DNA of 64,000 nt from Typhlomys cinereus. Lineage: Eukaryota > Chordata > Mammalia > Rodentia > Platacanthomyidae. The notes beneath the pieces were generated by a model, which saw only the letters and a program-made list of their open reading frames with translations, was not told where the DNA came from and searched no databases. The stretch spans positions 2,269,501-2,333,500 of the forward strand of contig JALPQD010000233.1 in NCBI GenBank assembly GCA_023101885.1, read 5' to 3'. The position numbers and the translations under genes were made by a program. Position 1 is the stretch's first letter. Each line of letters opens with the position of its first letter. Shown here one piece after another: positions 23,690 through 36,458 of the stretch.

Positions 23690-26600
23690 ATCCACCTTTT
23701 AGGGAATATATATGGTGCTTGATTTTCTGTGTCTGGGATACTTCACTCAACACAATTTTTTAATTCCATCAATTTCCCGGCATATTTCATTAATTCATCT
23801 TTTCTGATGGCTGACTAGTATTCCGTTGTATAAATAAATGCACCACATTTCCCTTATCCACTCGTCACCTATTGAGCATTTGGGTTGATTCCATGACTTC
23901 GCTATTGTAAACAGAGCTGCTATGAACATGATCGTGTTTGTGCCATTGAGGTGAATTTTTGCTTTATGGAGGGTTATTCCCAAAAGTGTAATAGTAGGGT
24001 GATATAGCATCCCAATCTTTAACTTTTTTAAAAGTTGACAGACTGATCGCCTGAGTGGTTGTATAAGCCTGCATTCCCACCAGCAATGTAGGAGAGTTCC
24101 CTTCTTACCACATCTTCTCCAGCATTTGTGTTGTTTGTATTGTAGATTTTTGTCATCCTGACTGGTGTGAGATGATATCTCAGGGAAGTTTTGATTTGCA
24201 TTTCCCTGATGGCTAAGGATTGCTAGCATTTTTTAAGATATATGTTAGATAGTTCAATTTTGACCCTGGAAAAGTTTCTTTTGAGATCCCAGGACCATTT
24301 TTCAATTGGGCCATTTATCTCCTTGGTATTTAGTTTTTTAAGTTCTTTGGGCACTCTGGATGATAGAGCTCTATCAGATATGTGGTGTGTGTGTTGCTCT
24401 TTTGCTTGGATAACAATCTCTTTATCTGAACAGAAGCTCTTTAATTTCATAAGATCCCATCTGTTGAGTGTTAGTTGTAGTGACTGTGCCATTGGATTAC
24501 TGTTTAGGAACTGTTGGCCTAGTCCAATCAGCTTGAGGGAATTCCCGACCCTTTTAACTAGGGTTTTTATAGTTTCTTGCCTAATATTGAGGTCCTTGAT
24601 ACATTTATATTTAACTTTTGTACATGGTGACAAGTACAGGTCCAGTTTTAATCTTCTGCATGTGGTGATCCAGTTTTGCCAGCACCATTTGCTGAAGATG
24701 CTGTTCTTTTTCCATTGGATTTTTTGGACCCCTTTGTCAAAGATCAAATGGCTGTAATTGTGTGAGCTCATATCTGGGTCTTCAACCCTTATCTATTGAT
24801 CCATGTCTATTTGGGAGCCAGAACCAGGCTGTTTATATTACTACAGATTTGTAGTATAGACTAAGGGTTGGTATGGTGATACCTCCAGCAGTGTTTTTGT
24901 TACTCAGGATTGTTTTTGCTATCCTGGGTCTTTTGTGTTTTCATATGAATTTTGGGATTGTTTGGTGAACTTCTTTAAAGAATTGCTTTGGGATTTTGAT
25001 TGGTATAGAATTGAATCTGTATATTGCCTTTGGTAGGATGGTCATTTTTATGATATTGATTCTCCCAATCCAGGAACATGGGAGGTCTTTCCACCTACTG
25101 GTGTCTTCTGTTACTTCTTTCTTTAGGGTTTTAAAGTTTTCATTGTAAAGTTCTCTTACGTCCGTGGTTAGGTTTATACCAAGGTATTCCATTTTTTTAG
25201 GGGCTATAGTAAAAGGGATTGTTTCTTTAGGTATTTTTGACATATTTCATCCTGGGAATATAAGAAGGCCACTGATTCTTGTACGTTTATTTTGTATCCT
25301 GCCACCCTGCTGAACTTCTCAATTAGTTCCAGGAGCTTCCTAGTGGAGCTTTGGGGATCACTCAGGTATGTGATCATGTCATCAGCAAATAGAGATAACT
25401 TGATCTCTTACTTGCCAATTTGAATCTCTTTTATCTCCCTTTCTTGTCTTATGGCTTCAGCTAAGACTTCAAGTACAATATTGAATAGAAATTATCAGAG
25501 TGGACAGCCTTGTCTAGTTCCTGATCTAAGCGAGAATGCATCAAGTTTTTCCCCACTGAGTATAATCCTTGCTCTTGGCTTGTTGTATACAGCTTTTATT
25601 ATGGTGATAAAGGTTCTTTCCATTCCAACTGACTCTAGAGTTTTGATCATAAAAGGTTATTGGATCTTGTCAAAAGCTTTTTCTGCATGTATTGAGAGTA
25701 TCAGGTGGTCTTGGACTTTGGACTGGTTTATATGGTGAATTACATTTATTGATTTGCATATGTTGAACCAACCTTGTGTGCCTGGGAATAAAGTCTAATT
25801 GGTCATTGTGAACAATCTTTTTGATATGTTTTTGAATCCGATTTGCTAAGACTTTGCTGAGAATCTTTGCATCTGTGTTTATCATAGAGATTGGCCTAAA
25901 GTTTTCTTTTTTAAGTGTATCTTTATTAGGTTTCGGGATTAAGATAATATCAGCTTCATAGAAAGAATTTGGTAGTGTTCCTTCCTTTACTATTTGATGG
26001 AACATTTTAAAGAATATTGGTGTTATTTGTTCCTTAAATGTCTGGTAGAACTCTGTGTTGAATCCATCTGATCCAGGACATTTTTTGGTGGGAAGATTCG
26101 AGATTACTTCATTGATTTCCTAGTATGTTATGGGACTACTTAAATAATTCACAACTTCCTGATTCGATTTAGGTAAGTTGTGCTTACTTAGGAATTCATC
26201 CATTTCTTTTTGTGCTATCAAATTTCACCGAGTATAAGTTTTTGAAATATGACCTTATAATTCTCTGATTTTCTTGGGTATCAGTAGTGAGTGATAATCC
26301 ATTTTCATTTCTAATTTTGTTAATTTGGGTTTTCTCTCTCTTGCTTTTTGTTAATTTAGCTACGGGTGTATCAATCTTATTGATTTTTTCAAAGAACCAG
26401 CTTTTTGACTGGTTGATTCTCTGTATCATTTTCCTTATCTCAATTTCTGATATTTCTCCCCTGATTTTACTAATCTTTCTTCTACTGCTTTTGGAATTGG
26501 ATTGTTCTTGTGTCTCTAAAGCTTTAAGCTGCATTGCTAAGTTATTTATTTGTAACGTTTCTAATTTTTGATATAGGCATTAAGAGCTATTAACTTACCT

Positions 26601-27470
26601 CTTAGGACAGCTTTCATTGTGTCCCAAAGATTTTGATAAGTTGTATTTTTGTTATCGTTAGCTTTCAGGAAATCTTGAATTTGCTTTATGATTTCTTCCT
26701 GAACCCAATTTGCATTCATGTTTAGTTTCCAGGAGTTAGTGTATTTTCTGCTGTTTGTTGTGTTGTGGATGTCAAGCTGTAGACCATAGTGGTCTGATAG
26801 GATACAGGCTAGAATTTCAACTTTCCTGTATATGTGGAGATTCATTCTGTGGTCCAATATGGAAAAAGTACTATGTACTGCTGAGAAAAAATTTGTATTC
26901 TTTGGTGCATGGATGAAAAGTTTGGTAGAGATCAGTAAGCTCCATTCAGTAGGAGTTTGATCAAGTTCCAATGTGTCTCTGTTAAGTTTTTGACCATTGA
27001 TCTATCCCATGTTGAGAGGGCGCTATTGAAATTCCCAAAAATTATCGTTTGGGGTTGATTTCTTGCTTTAGACTCTGTAGCATTTACTTAATGAATGTGA
27101 AGGAGCCCAGATTAGGTACATATGCTCAGTATTGTGAACTCTTCCTGGACAATTGTACCTGTGACTAAAATGTAGTATCCATCTGTGTCTTTTATGTTTT
27201 TTTTTGGTTTGAAGTCCACTTTGCCCCACAGCATAATAGCTACCCCTGCCTTTTTCCTGGTTCCATTAGCTTGCAGAATTTTGGACCACCTTTTGTTTTT
27301 AGGATGTGCCTATCTTTTGTGGTGAGATGAGTTTCCTGAAGGCAGCAGATTGATGGTTTGTGATTTTTAATCAGAGTTTGTACTGTGTCTGTTGATTGGT
27401 GAGTTAATTCCATTGACATTTAATATTATAATGGAGAAATTACTTTTAATTCCGGACACTTTTTATGTTT
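23690..27470 (-). pseudogene. Dead L1 ORF2 (endonuclease/reverse transcriptase)
   Basis: Fragments in order on the minus strand. Endonuclease start with an ILNVNGINSPI-like opening (about 27400-27440) and GVAIMLWGKVDFKP-like block near 27215-27250. Middle with [17 protein letters not shown] (about 26850). RT region with [16 protein letters not shown] and [21 protein letters not shown] (25840-25960). Thumb-side [20 protein letters not shown] (25100-25190). C-terminal block with MFIAALFTIAKSWNQPKC (23860-23940). Repeated frameshifts and stops separate these blocks, so no enzyme is made. Confidence 0.92.
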
Positions 27471-27479
27471 AGTGACTTT

Positions 27480-28588
27480 CATAAGTATATTATTTGACTT
27501 TTAGGTTTTGGTGGTATTATACTTCCTTTTTGTCCTCCTGGATATGCTTGTTCTTTTCTTCAAGCTTGAGCATCTTTTCTAGCATTTTTGGAAGGCCTTG
27601 TTTGGTAGACATGTAAGCCTTCAAGTTGTCTTTGTGCTAGAAAACTTTTCTTTCCCCCTCGATCATGACAGATAGTTTTGCCAGGCATGTCCGACTGGGT
27701 TGACATTTTTGCTCATTCAATACTTGAAGTACGTCTCTCCAAGCTCTTCTTGCTTTTACTGTTTCCATTGAGAAGTCATTTGTTATTTTAATAGGTTTAC
27801 CTTTAAAAGTGACTTTTTTTTTTCTTTGAAGTTCTTAGCACCTTTTCTTTGTCTTGAATGTGGGGTGTTTTGACTATTATTTGCCATGGCAAATTTTAGT
27901 TTCTATTTTGTTCATATCTGTTTGGGGTGCAGAATGCCTCTTGTATTTAGATGGGCATCTCTTTCTTCGATGAGGAAAGTTTTCCTTAATTATATTTTGA
28001 AAAATTTCCTCAGGTGTGGTATTTTGGGATTCTTGTTCTGGTATTCAATGAATGCTCATTGTTAGGCTTCTTTAAGGTGTCCCATAACTTGTGAATATTC
28101 CTCTCAAGTATCTTTTTGGCTTTAACAACCTCTTTCATTGAGCTGGTTAGTTCTTCCACTTTGTCTTCAATATCTTCAAAATTCTGTTTTCTGCTTCATT
28201 AGTTCTGCTAATAAGACTCTCTATTGAATTCTGGGTTAAAGATAACTTGGCCTTTTAGTTCAGTTTTAAACTATGCTTGAGACTGTTTTAACTGCTCTAT
28301 TCGTATTTTTGTTTCTTTAACTGTTTTTCTCATCTCCTCCAAGTGTTTTTTGTGTTCCTGTTCAAAGTGGTTGATGCAGTTATTTGACTCCTCCCGGATT
28401 TCTTCTTTCATAGTATTGATCATGGTAAAGATCAGGCTTTGAAAATCATTATCTTGGGTATGGGTTTCTTGGCCATTTTCTGTGAATTTGTTCTGGTTGG
28501 AATCTATCATTATGGGGTTAATTCTTTTGGTGGGAGATTTGTTTTCTTGGGTTTTGTTTCTTGTGGATTTGCACTTTGACCTGGACAT
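27480..28588 (-). pseudogene. Dead L1 ORF1 (RNA-binding chaperone)
   Basis: ORF1p coats L1 RNA as a trimer. An open N-terminal piece of 105 codons starts at 28588 (MSRSKCKSTRNKTQENKSPT) and continues into a Glu/Lys-rich, heptad-like coiled-coil stretch (EQEHKKHLEEMRKTVKETK). Downstream the coding sense continues (RNA-recognition-like region around 27600-28000) but is broken by frameshifts. The start was chosen because it is the first Met, directly downstream of the non-coding 5'UTR. Confidence 0.8.
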
Positions 28589-29335
28589 TGTTGTTTTATC
28601 TCTTAAGACCTTCTTTAAGTTTCTGTGTGTTTTTGACTGAACTGAATTAGCTGTATTACTACTGTCAAGTGGTTATTAATAGTGTTTGCCTTGAAGTTGG
28701 GTATGCTTGTCTATTGTTATTGTTATTGCCTAGATGAGGCTATTAGACTGTTACTACATTAAGTCAGGTTTAGTGGGCAGGGAGTGAAGATTAGTGGTAG
28801 TGCACTTTTACAATTTAGTACCTTGACAATATGTGAAGGTAAATAGTATAGTTCCTGAAGTTGTATACATTTGGAGGGTGGCTATATGGAAAAGTTAAAC
28901 TACAGTGATTAAAATTTGAAAGAAACAGTATGGTAAAGAGGGATTTACTTATCATTGAGTTGGATGTGAAGAATCTCTCCCATGTGATAGGATGATTTTA
29001 GAGGACTTCAGATGTATGGCATTTGTCTCCTAGAGCTTTATTTGGGTTTTCTTTGGACTCTGTTGAATTCTGATAAGCAGTGTGTCCTCTCTGGACCATG
29101 TGCACCTCCCTGATGGAAATGGCAGAGCTTCTAGTTGTGGATCAGTCCACCTGGGACCTGGGTGTGGCTTAAGGTCCTTCCTTAGCCCAGAGCAAACTGG
29201 GTGCTGCTCCAGCTGGCTGGTGGGAGGAGCTGAGAAGAGGTGGTGACCTGGGGCCTGGGGGTGGGCTGGGGGGGTTTACCTGGGAACAGTGCCTCCTCCC
29301 TGGACAGGCTTGTGTCCCGGGTGAAAAGGTACTAC
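28589..29335 (-). promoter_or_regulatory. L1 5'UTR (internal promoter region)
   Basis: Non-coding segment upstream of ORF1. The outer 250 bp (29085-29335) is GC-rich, with a G/C-rich block at 29180-29300, in contrast to its AT-rich surroundings. In full-length L1s this region carries the internal promoter. No tandem monomers are visible, so it is not of the mouse monomeric type. Confidence 0.6.
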
Positions 29336-29345
29336 TTGATTTTTG

Positions 29346-30690
29346 ACTACACTCTTTCACATGTAGTCATGTGAATTTTTGCTGAGCAATGAAGGTCAAC
29401 CTCAAACACACTGAATGACAGCATAGATCTTTCTTATCATAGCACTTACTTTTTTATTTTTTTAAATATTTTATTTATGAAAGAGAATTAGAGAAAGAGA
29501 GATAACAATAACAATTATTTTAAGTAAGATAGGAGATTGTATCTACTATTAAGAATGCGATATGAAAAACTAACTTATAATATGCTTCTTGGTGGAAATT
29601 AATAATAAAATCATTTATATAAAATGTCCAGAATGGTGAAACATAGCCTTAATTAAATTAGGTTGATACAGTTTGCACAACTTACATTCAATACTATTTA
29701 ACTTAAAAGTAGTTAATAAAAGAAGAAGAAATATAAAGACTACTTCATGTGCTGCAACTTAATACTAACTGGGTCAACTTCTATGCCATGCCTGGATTGC
29801 CAGTTCATAATTTGGTTGCATTAAGTTACTCTGAACAATTTCCAACTGAATCTTGCTTTAGTAGTTAAAAAAATCAAACTTCATAATAGTTTTAGAGATA
29901 ACATTATCAAAGAACACTTTTAAAACTACTGTAAGCATACAATTCGACATTTCTAATTATACTGACAATGTCAATATTGAAACATGGGAATTTGTTTTAT
30001 GGTACATATTTTTAGCATAATTAAAGCTTGAGACCTTTTATTCTCTTCAATTCCAGAAACCCAAATATAAACACAAACAATCAAAACCATGCGATGTGGA
30101 AGCATTTTGGAACATATTGATTCCAAAATACTAATATAAACAGAAAGAACTCATCCATATGTCATTTTTTTCAATTTTTACAGCTGGTGTGGATTGAGAA
30201 TAAATAAAAACAAATGTCATAAATCAAGGGACTTTATCTCAACTTCAGATAACAGTAAGAATGTGAAGGACTATTTATCTTTGTATTTGGGTTCAATGTA
30301 AAAGACAATATATATCCAACTAGAGTTGACTAGAGTATGAAAAAGGGTAGGTAACAAAGAAGTCCAGTGAAGAGTAAAGGCCTTTGGGACTCCTATTTTC
30401 ACTGATCATTTATTGGAAATCATGTCACCTTCTTTAGGACAGACACAACACAGGACTTTTCTTTCATTTCTGAGCACACTTCCTCACATTGTTTCAGTCC
30501 TTAGCACAGACTATTGCAAAAGTTATTGGATTGTTTTTCATACTTTCCATGAACAGCATTTTATAGTCTAGGTAATAAAATAATGGAAAAAGATGTAAGA
30601 ATATCATTGTTAGGAAAACAATGGATGGTTGCACATTGTGTAAGTCTCACTTGAGAGGGGTAATTTTTTTAAATGACTGGAGGATATTCT
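29346..30690. other. AT-rich unique sequence, no gene
   Basis: About 1.3 kb with no element I can identify. Confidence 0.4.
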
Positions 30691-30695
30691 AAAGC

Positions 30696-30700
30696 ATATA

Positions 30701-30741
<41 letters not shown>
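30696..30741. repeat. (AT)n microsatellite
   Basis: Almost pure AT dinucleotides with one GT interruption. Confidence 0.95.
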
Positions 30742-30742
<1 letters not shown>

Positions 30743-30743
<1 letters not shown>

Positions 30744-30807
30744 AATTACCATCTTCAGACCTCCTAAATTATAGTAATAGTTCAACTCTGGAGAGGAAGG
30801 GTGATAT
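30743..30807 (+). repeat. Local duplicate A1 (partner at 32368)
   Basis: A 65-bp unit starting CAATTACCATCTTCAGAC and ending GAAGGGTGATAT. About 80% matched by 32368-32433. Lies directly between the AT and GATA/GATT microsatellites. Confidence 0.8.
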
Positions 30808-30823
30808 GATAGATAGATAGATA

Positions 30824-30854
<31 letters not shown>

Positions 30855-30858
30855 AGAT
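30808..30858. repeat. (GATA)n(GATT)n microsatellite
   Basis: Tetranucleotide array switching from GATA to GATT units and back. Confidence 0.95.
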
Positions 30859-31089
30859 AAGACAACTTCATTGAAAGTATTGATCCTATCTTGCTGTTTG
30901 GCTGTGTACATGTATATGTTTGTGTGTATACAGAAAAGAGCCTTAAAATTAGCAGCTAGAAAATCAAACAGACAACATCACTGTAAGCTTAGTGGAACAA
31001 GAAGGACAGAGATGCAAAAGAGCCAGAACTGAGATTCCTCATCCTCAGATTCTGCCTTTTCACCCCTCTATTGCAATCGGCTCTTCCTC

Positions 31090-31440
31090 CTTAAAAATAA
31101 AGTCATATTCACATGTATTCATTGCACAAATTCTTGGGTTTCAATATGACACTTTCATGTAAATGACCACATTCATCTATCTATTGTACTCTTCTGTGCC
31201 TCACCCATTTATTCATTTTCTTTTCCCAAAACACGTCTCCTCTTGCACTTCCATGCCTCAAATCTATACAAATATGTAACATCTTCTGCATTTCTAACCA
31301 AATTTTTGTAAATGACATAATTTTTTCTTCTTTATAACTAAATAAGCTCCTTTGTGTTTAAAACACCACATTTTCTTTACCTATTCATCTGCTGATGGAC
31401 ACTTAAGTTAATTGCATTACTTGGCTTTTTGGTATCATCC
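31090..31440 (-). mobile_element. Ancient L1 ORF2 3' remnant
   Basis: The block CACCACATTTTCTTTACCTATTCATCTGCTGATGGACACTTAAGTT is the antisense of the conserved L1 ORF2 segment used across mammalian L1s. Upstream sequence fits an older L1M-like copy. Confidence 0.65.
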
Positions 31441-31814
31441 TTCCCTTCCTGAAGGAAAAATGCTGGCAGAGTGCAGAGAGCACAAATGACTGCTGGCAAC
31501 ACCCATGCCCAGCAACTCAGCTTGCAGCTCTGTGCTCAGCTTGGGCAGCATCTTTGGCCATATGTGGAAGCATTTTCTGTAGCTATTGTCTGCTCTGGTA
31601 CAGTGGTGAAAGGCCATGTAGGAAAGAAAGAAACAGGTTATAAATATAATCTGAACTACACATAATTTGGACCTTCCCTCCCTAGCTATTGACAATGCCA
31701 GTGAAGATTGAATTTTTAAAATTTGACTCCTGAGAACTATTATGGATCTCATGTAAACATAGACCAAGTATAACAAAATAAATGCTCAGTAACAAATAAA
31801 GCTGACTTCTGCTT
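31441..31814. other. Unassigned sequence
   Basis: GC-richer patch (31450-31620) with no recognised gene. Frames on both strands lack family resemblance. Confidence 0.35.
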
Positions 31815-32040
31815 GCTTTGGTCTTCAAACAAGATCTCCTGTGTTGCAGAATAGCCTCAAGCTTGTTGTACTGCCATAGTTAAACTTGAACTCCTGATCC
31901 TCTTACCTCTACTTACCAAGTGCCAGGATTACAATCATGTGTCTCCATATCAGTTAAAGGTGGTACTAGAAAGCAAAGACAAGGGTTCCTGAATACTAGA
32001 CAAACCTGCTACCAAGTAAGCTGCACCCAAGCCCCAAATA
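31815..32040 (-). repeat. B4-like SINE (B1 + ID composite)
   Basis: Antisense B1 half: CTTGAACTCCTGATCCTCTTACC, CCAAGTGCCAGGATTACAATCATGTG. It is followed by an ID half: GGTTCCTGAATACTAGACAAACCTGCTACCAAGTAAGCTGCACCC. This order is diagnostic of rodent B4. Confidence 0.85.
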
Positions 32041-33754
32041 AAATTGACTGTCATCTTATTTATCAAGGAAAGGGTTGCTAATTGAACAATAAGGAGTAAA
32101 GGCACTTAATTAATTTAATTAAAAAGAGTAGAAGCACATAATTAATTTAATCAATAACATAAGCATAAGCAGGTAAATGATGATGATACAGTATAAAATT
32201 TTTCAGAAAATTTTGTCTGAAATCACTACACAATAAAAGATTCTCTTCTTTAAAAATAAAAGAACCCAACTGGAGAGGTTTTATGCTTTCATAAGCAGCC
32301 ACAGCCAGCCACACAGGTCGAAAAGTTCAGGGAGGAGAAGAGAGAGGTGTAAATCAATATATGTGAGCAATCACCATCTTTAGACTGCCTAAATTATAGT
32401 GGTAGTTCAAATCTGGGGAGGAGGGGGTGAAATCAGAATCACCTGGAACTATTCTCAAATTACAGGCAAGCCAACATCATCCACACCCTCCCACAGCATT
32501 CCTGCAGGAAATTATTATTAACAAAAAGCATGTCATGAGACACTAAGGTGTTGCAGGTGGCAGAAAGCAGGGGTATAGGTGCAGAGAAAGCCAAGCAGCT
32601 TACACTGCAATTTTAAGGCCTGTGATTTCCTGGGAAGTACCATCTCAAAACTTGGAATCCATGGCAGGGTTACTTAACCATATCTACCAGTACTTAGATT
32701 CAATGATTCACTGCTGGAAAGTGTTACCCTCTGAACTTTTTAGGATATTTAGCAGCTCCTCAGACTTCCACATTCTCAGTGTAAGCAACTACACTTCCAG
32801 CCTACCTAGGCAATCAAGTTTTAAGCCAGGGACAGTATGCTCAGCATGGTGTGGCTGGATTGTACAGAGGCTCATCTATTGTTGACAACCAAAGGACTGA
32901 AGGTTACAGAACAGAAACAGGGAGGGAAGACTGACTTAAATTAAATTTTACACTGAGATGGGAAAATCATAATGCTGAAGCCATTTTTTAAAATACTCCT
33001 TTAGTGTAATTGTCAGTATTGCAAAAACAGCAAGCAAGCAAAGTAGTTTTGTGTTATACATTAATTTTGAGAGGCACTAAGGAATTTCCAGAAAGCAAAG
33101 ATTGTCTCTCTCAGGAAAGAAACCAGTGCCAATTTTTCCTTGAAAAACATACTCCATCAACATTAGTTAAAAAAGAAATAATAGTAGTAATAATAATGAA
33201 CTTTTTTTCTTTGACAAAACAGGTATCATACAGATGTATATAGTCTTGTATGATGGCCTATACCTCATTGGAAATAGATTTGTCATTGTAAGATAATAAG
33301 GCAGTGTAACTGCTTGGTGAAACAGTTTTAGAGATGGTCCGTCATCTAGTGTCTCATAATTATCTGCATCTTTTCAAAATTGCTTGAGGTAGCAATTACA
33401 AAAATTAGTTATAGCCAGATCTGACCACTCACACATATCCAAGAAACTTAAGGACTAGATTTGCCAATGGATTCCAGACAAGGCTACACTACATTATTTC
33501 CCCCTCAAAATGGCTGAAGAATGAAAAATTTATCTAAAATACATCTAGAATATATATTATGGAGAAATCTACATTTTCATTAGAAATTAATGAAACAAAG
33601 CATGAATAACACTATGGCATGGTTTTGTGAGATATTTCTTTAAACAAAGGTATTACCTCTGCAAGATACAATCATGAGTTATTATATTATAGATAATGTA
33701 AAATTTTTCTCACACTCTGATATATGACTGGTAATAAGATATTCAAATTCAGAC
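32041..33754. other. Unique sequence with one local duplicate
   Basis: Contains the duplicate unit at 32368-32433. Otherwise no recognised repeat or gene. Frames at 32622-32885 and 33010-33243 (87 and 77 codons) show no domain. Confidence 0.4.
32368..32433 (+). repeat. Local duplicate A2 (partner at 30743)
   Basis: CAATCACCATCTTTAGAC ... CTAAATTATAGTGGTAGTTC ... GGGGTGAAAT, matching 30743-30807 with about a dozen differences. Confidence 0.8.
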
Positions 33755-33945
33755 TGCTAAAAGTGGATAATACTGGATGTTCTGGCATAGGGCTATAATC
33801 ACAGTATACAGAAGATTCATGAATTTAAAGTCATGTTGTGCTACATAGAGAATACTGAAAGATAAAAGATGGTGGTGATGTAATTCAGTAGTAGAACAAG
33901 AGGAAATACCTATGTTTAATACAGAGCATTGCAAAAGGAAATGTT
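33755..33945 (+). repeat. Old B4-like SINE
   Basis: Decayed B1 half (GGGCTATAATCACAG, GTTGTGCTACATAGAGAATACTG) followed by an ID half (GGTGATGTAATTCAGTAGTAGAACA ... ACAGAGCATTGCAAAAGG). Confidence 0.65.
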
Positions 33946-34429
33946 CAAGGGAGGGTTTTTGTTGTCAATAAAATTTGGGAATTCCACACATGGGAATGAG
34001 TTGTAAAAACTATCTCACCCCTTCTCTCATCCCTGTTCCACTTCTGTCATCTCTTCTTCTTCCTGACAACTTGCTTTCCTATATCCATATCTTTTGTGCT
34101 AATAAAAACAGTCAAAAGTACAGTAATACTCCAATTTCGTAAAGCAAAGCATAATCGATTCCACTCATCTTCCATCATGTGTATTCTCTCCTGCTTAGCA
34201 TATTTTGTGTTACAGATATGTTACAATTCAGGAGATCATGACTGGATGATGGAGGAGTTATACTTGGAATACTCTTCCAACAAGAATCTTCACAATCATC
34301 ATACTAGTCAGGAGAAAAAAAGAAAGACAAAGTAAACTTCTGATGAGGATTAGCATTAATTGTTTGAGAAAGACAGAGAGTGAAAATAAAAATCCAGTAT
34401 TTCAAGGAAGTAAATTGAAAGAGGTATGA
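33946..34429. other. Unique spacer
   Basis: No feature supported. Confidence 0.4.
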
Positions 34430-34556
34430 AGTCAACCTGGTGTGGTTGTCCACCTCAATAATCCCAGAATTCAGGAGGTTACAACAGGAAGATTGCTTAG
34501 AATCCAAAGCCATCTGTGACTGTATTGTGACACTTATTTCAAAAAAAAAAAAAAAA
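34430..34556 (+). repeat. Old B1 SINE
   Basis: GGTGTGGTTGTCCACCTCAATAATCCCAGAATTCAGGAGG ... ACAGGAAGATTGCTTAGAATCC ... then an A15 tail at 34542-34556. 7SL-derived B1 pattern. Confidence 0.8.
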
Positions 34557-34565
34557 CTGAAACAA

Positions 34566-34781
34566 GGGCTGGAGAGGTGACTCAGGGGTTAAGACTTAGC
34601 CTCACAAGCAAAAGGACCTGAGATGGTGGTAGCCTGGGAAATCCCAGAACAAAACAAGAAGGTAGAAGCAATCCAGGACAATTCACAGAATCACCCTTGG
34701 GCCTCTACTGTGACACACAGTATCCTTTGATATACACAGATACAGACATACAGATGCAAACAAACAAATAAATAAATAAGG
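34566..34781 (+). repeat. Older B2-like SINE
   Basis: GGGCTGGAGAGGTGACTCAGGGGTTAAG head, body ATCACCCTTGGGCCTCTACTGTGACACACAGTATCC, tail (AAAT)n. Sits immediately after the B1 A-tail, as expected for insertion into an A-rich site. Confidence 0.88.
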
Positions 34782-34939
34782 TTTAAGAATGGGCAGTCCC
34801 TATGCAGAGAAGCATAGAGTGATGAAAACAGGGGAGGGGAAAAGCCTTAAGCTAATCCATTTAGAACCAAGGTATAAAATTATATTAGAAGTAACAGCAA
34901 TGTAACACTTCCTAGTAAAATGTTGATCAAAGAGGTCTT

Positions 34940-35757
34940 AAAGCCCCTCAAACAACATAGGCTTTTGCCATTGTTTTTGGTGTTCTCCAAAAATGGTCAG
35001 TAAGACCCTATTACTAAAGATACAACACAAATGGATCATAGAACATGGGCAAAATATATCAACTGGAAATAGTTTATGGACTTTCTCTTTGCTAGAGGGT
35101 TTACACAATACCAGGGAATACTGTAGAAGCTGCTGGGGGAGAGAAATAATCACAAGCCCCATCAACAGCATGAGATCTGTAAGTTGCAATACAAATCACT
35201 ATACCAGCAGGTGATCGATCACCAGTGTAATAGTGGCATGAGTATCAAGAAGTCAAACAACAGCTTTCTTATTGGATTCAAGACCCACTTATCAGAGTGG
35301 TACCCATCTCCATTACTATAGAACAAGAACCTAAAAAAAAAAAAAGGGAAAGAAATAGATCAATAGGGAAGACAGTGGGAAAGACAGCCAATAAACTTAT
35401 AAGCAGAAAGACAGTACATAAAGTGCTCTCTAGGTAGCTATTATCATATTCATAGAATGGGAATTTACAGTGGAAATCTTTGGGTCTAAAGTTGGATAAG
35501 TGAAGGGAAATGCACATATCAGTGGAGTGGCCTGAAGAGGGGTAACTTGATAAACCATGGAGGCCTGAGCATTCACAGGAGTAGACAGGTCAGAGACAAC
35601 CCTGGGGTCCATAGAAGTACGCAAGTGGAAGGGTGAGAGGGAGTGAAAGGGAATGGTGAAGGGAAAGGAAGAGATGGAGGGGAGGGGGGATGGAGGGAAG
35701 CTGGGATAAATGCCCAATATGCTTGTAAATGTAGAAAAATTAAAAAATAAATAGAAC
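34940..35757 (+). mobile_element. Old rodent L1-like 3' region
   Basis: The right end carries a purine-rich tract (35630-35700, GGGAGTGAAAGGG ... GGAGGGGGGATGGAGGG), then AAATGCCCAATATGCTTGTAAATG and an A-rich tail AAAAATTAAAAAATAAATAG. This layout is typical of old rodent L1 3' ends. The left part includes TCTTATTGGATTCAAGACCCACTT, which also occurs in rodent interspersed repeats. Assignment uncertain. Confidence 0.4.
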
Positions 35758-36162
35758 AAAATTATCAACTACATAAAATGGAAAGTAATTGGCTTGTTGC
35801 TTGAAGGAAAAACTGATCTGGACAAAATGAAATTTAAAATGCTACCATTTGTCACATGATATAACTAGTTTATTCTTCACAAGATTTTAAATTATACCAG
35901 GCATAGCAAAAATTTGAAATCATTGTGTCAGGAACAATAACTCACTGTCTACTCCAACTTAGTGTATCATGATGAGGCAAAACTGTACCTGTCTGGGTAG
36001 GGTTAATGACAACCTCGCCTGCAGTCTTAACCCAAAGAAAATGTTTTGAGATGAATTAGTATCTGTAAATAAATGGTTATCTATGGGGGAAAGTTATCTT
36101 TTAATTGGATTTTACCTCAATAAAGGTTTAGTCTCCTTATTTTTAAAGCTAAACATATTATA
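35758..36162. other. Unique spacer
   Basis: No feature recognised. Confidence 0.4.
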
Positions 36163-36374
36163 GGGCTGGAGAGTTGAATTAAGGATTGACTCTGCCTTAT
36201 AAGCAAAAGGACCTGAGTTTATATTCCAGACCTCACATAAAAATACCAGGCAGAAGTGATGGTGTCCTAAACTTCTGACTCTGGAAGGCAGAAAAGAGAT
36301 AGAAGCAATCCATGATCATTCCAAAGTCACCCTTGATTCTCTACAGGCACATACAGTGCCCTCTGATACATACA
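36163..36374 (+). repeat. Older B2-like SINE
   Basis: GGGCTGGAGAGTTGAATTAAGG head, AAAGGACCTGAGTTTATATTCC B box region, ACATACAGTGCCCTCTGATACATACATG 3' end. Its tail has expanded into the polypurine tract that follows. Confidence 0.85.
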
Positions 36375-36411
36375 TGAAAGAAAGGAGAGAGAGAGAGAGA
36401 AAGAAAGAGAG

Positions 36412-36458
<47 letters not shown>

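Larger units (their letters stand above)
22121..29335 (-). mobile_element. Near full-length, inactive L1
   Basis: Minus-strand L1 with all parts in order: GC-rich 5'UTR (about 28589-29335), ORF1 (about 27480-28588), ORF2 (about 23690-27470) and 3'UTR (22121-23690). A diverged flanking duplication is possible: GGTATAACTGCTTGATTTTT at about 22102-22121 and GGTACTACTTGATTTTTG at about 29328-29345. The 3'UTR is interrupted by an opposite-strand L1 piece at 22819-23336. Numerous stops and frameshifts; older than the 18901 and 45382 copies. Confidence 0.93.

Noticed and set aside
13687..29335. Possible active retrotransposon in the window
   Set aside because: All L1 copies are truncated or carry multiple frameshifts and stops. 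The only near full-length copy is also interrupted.
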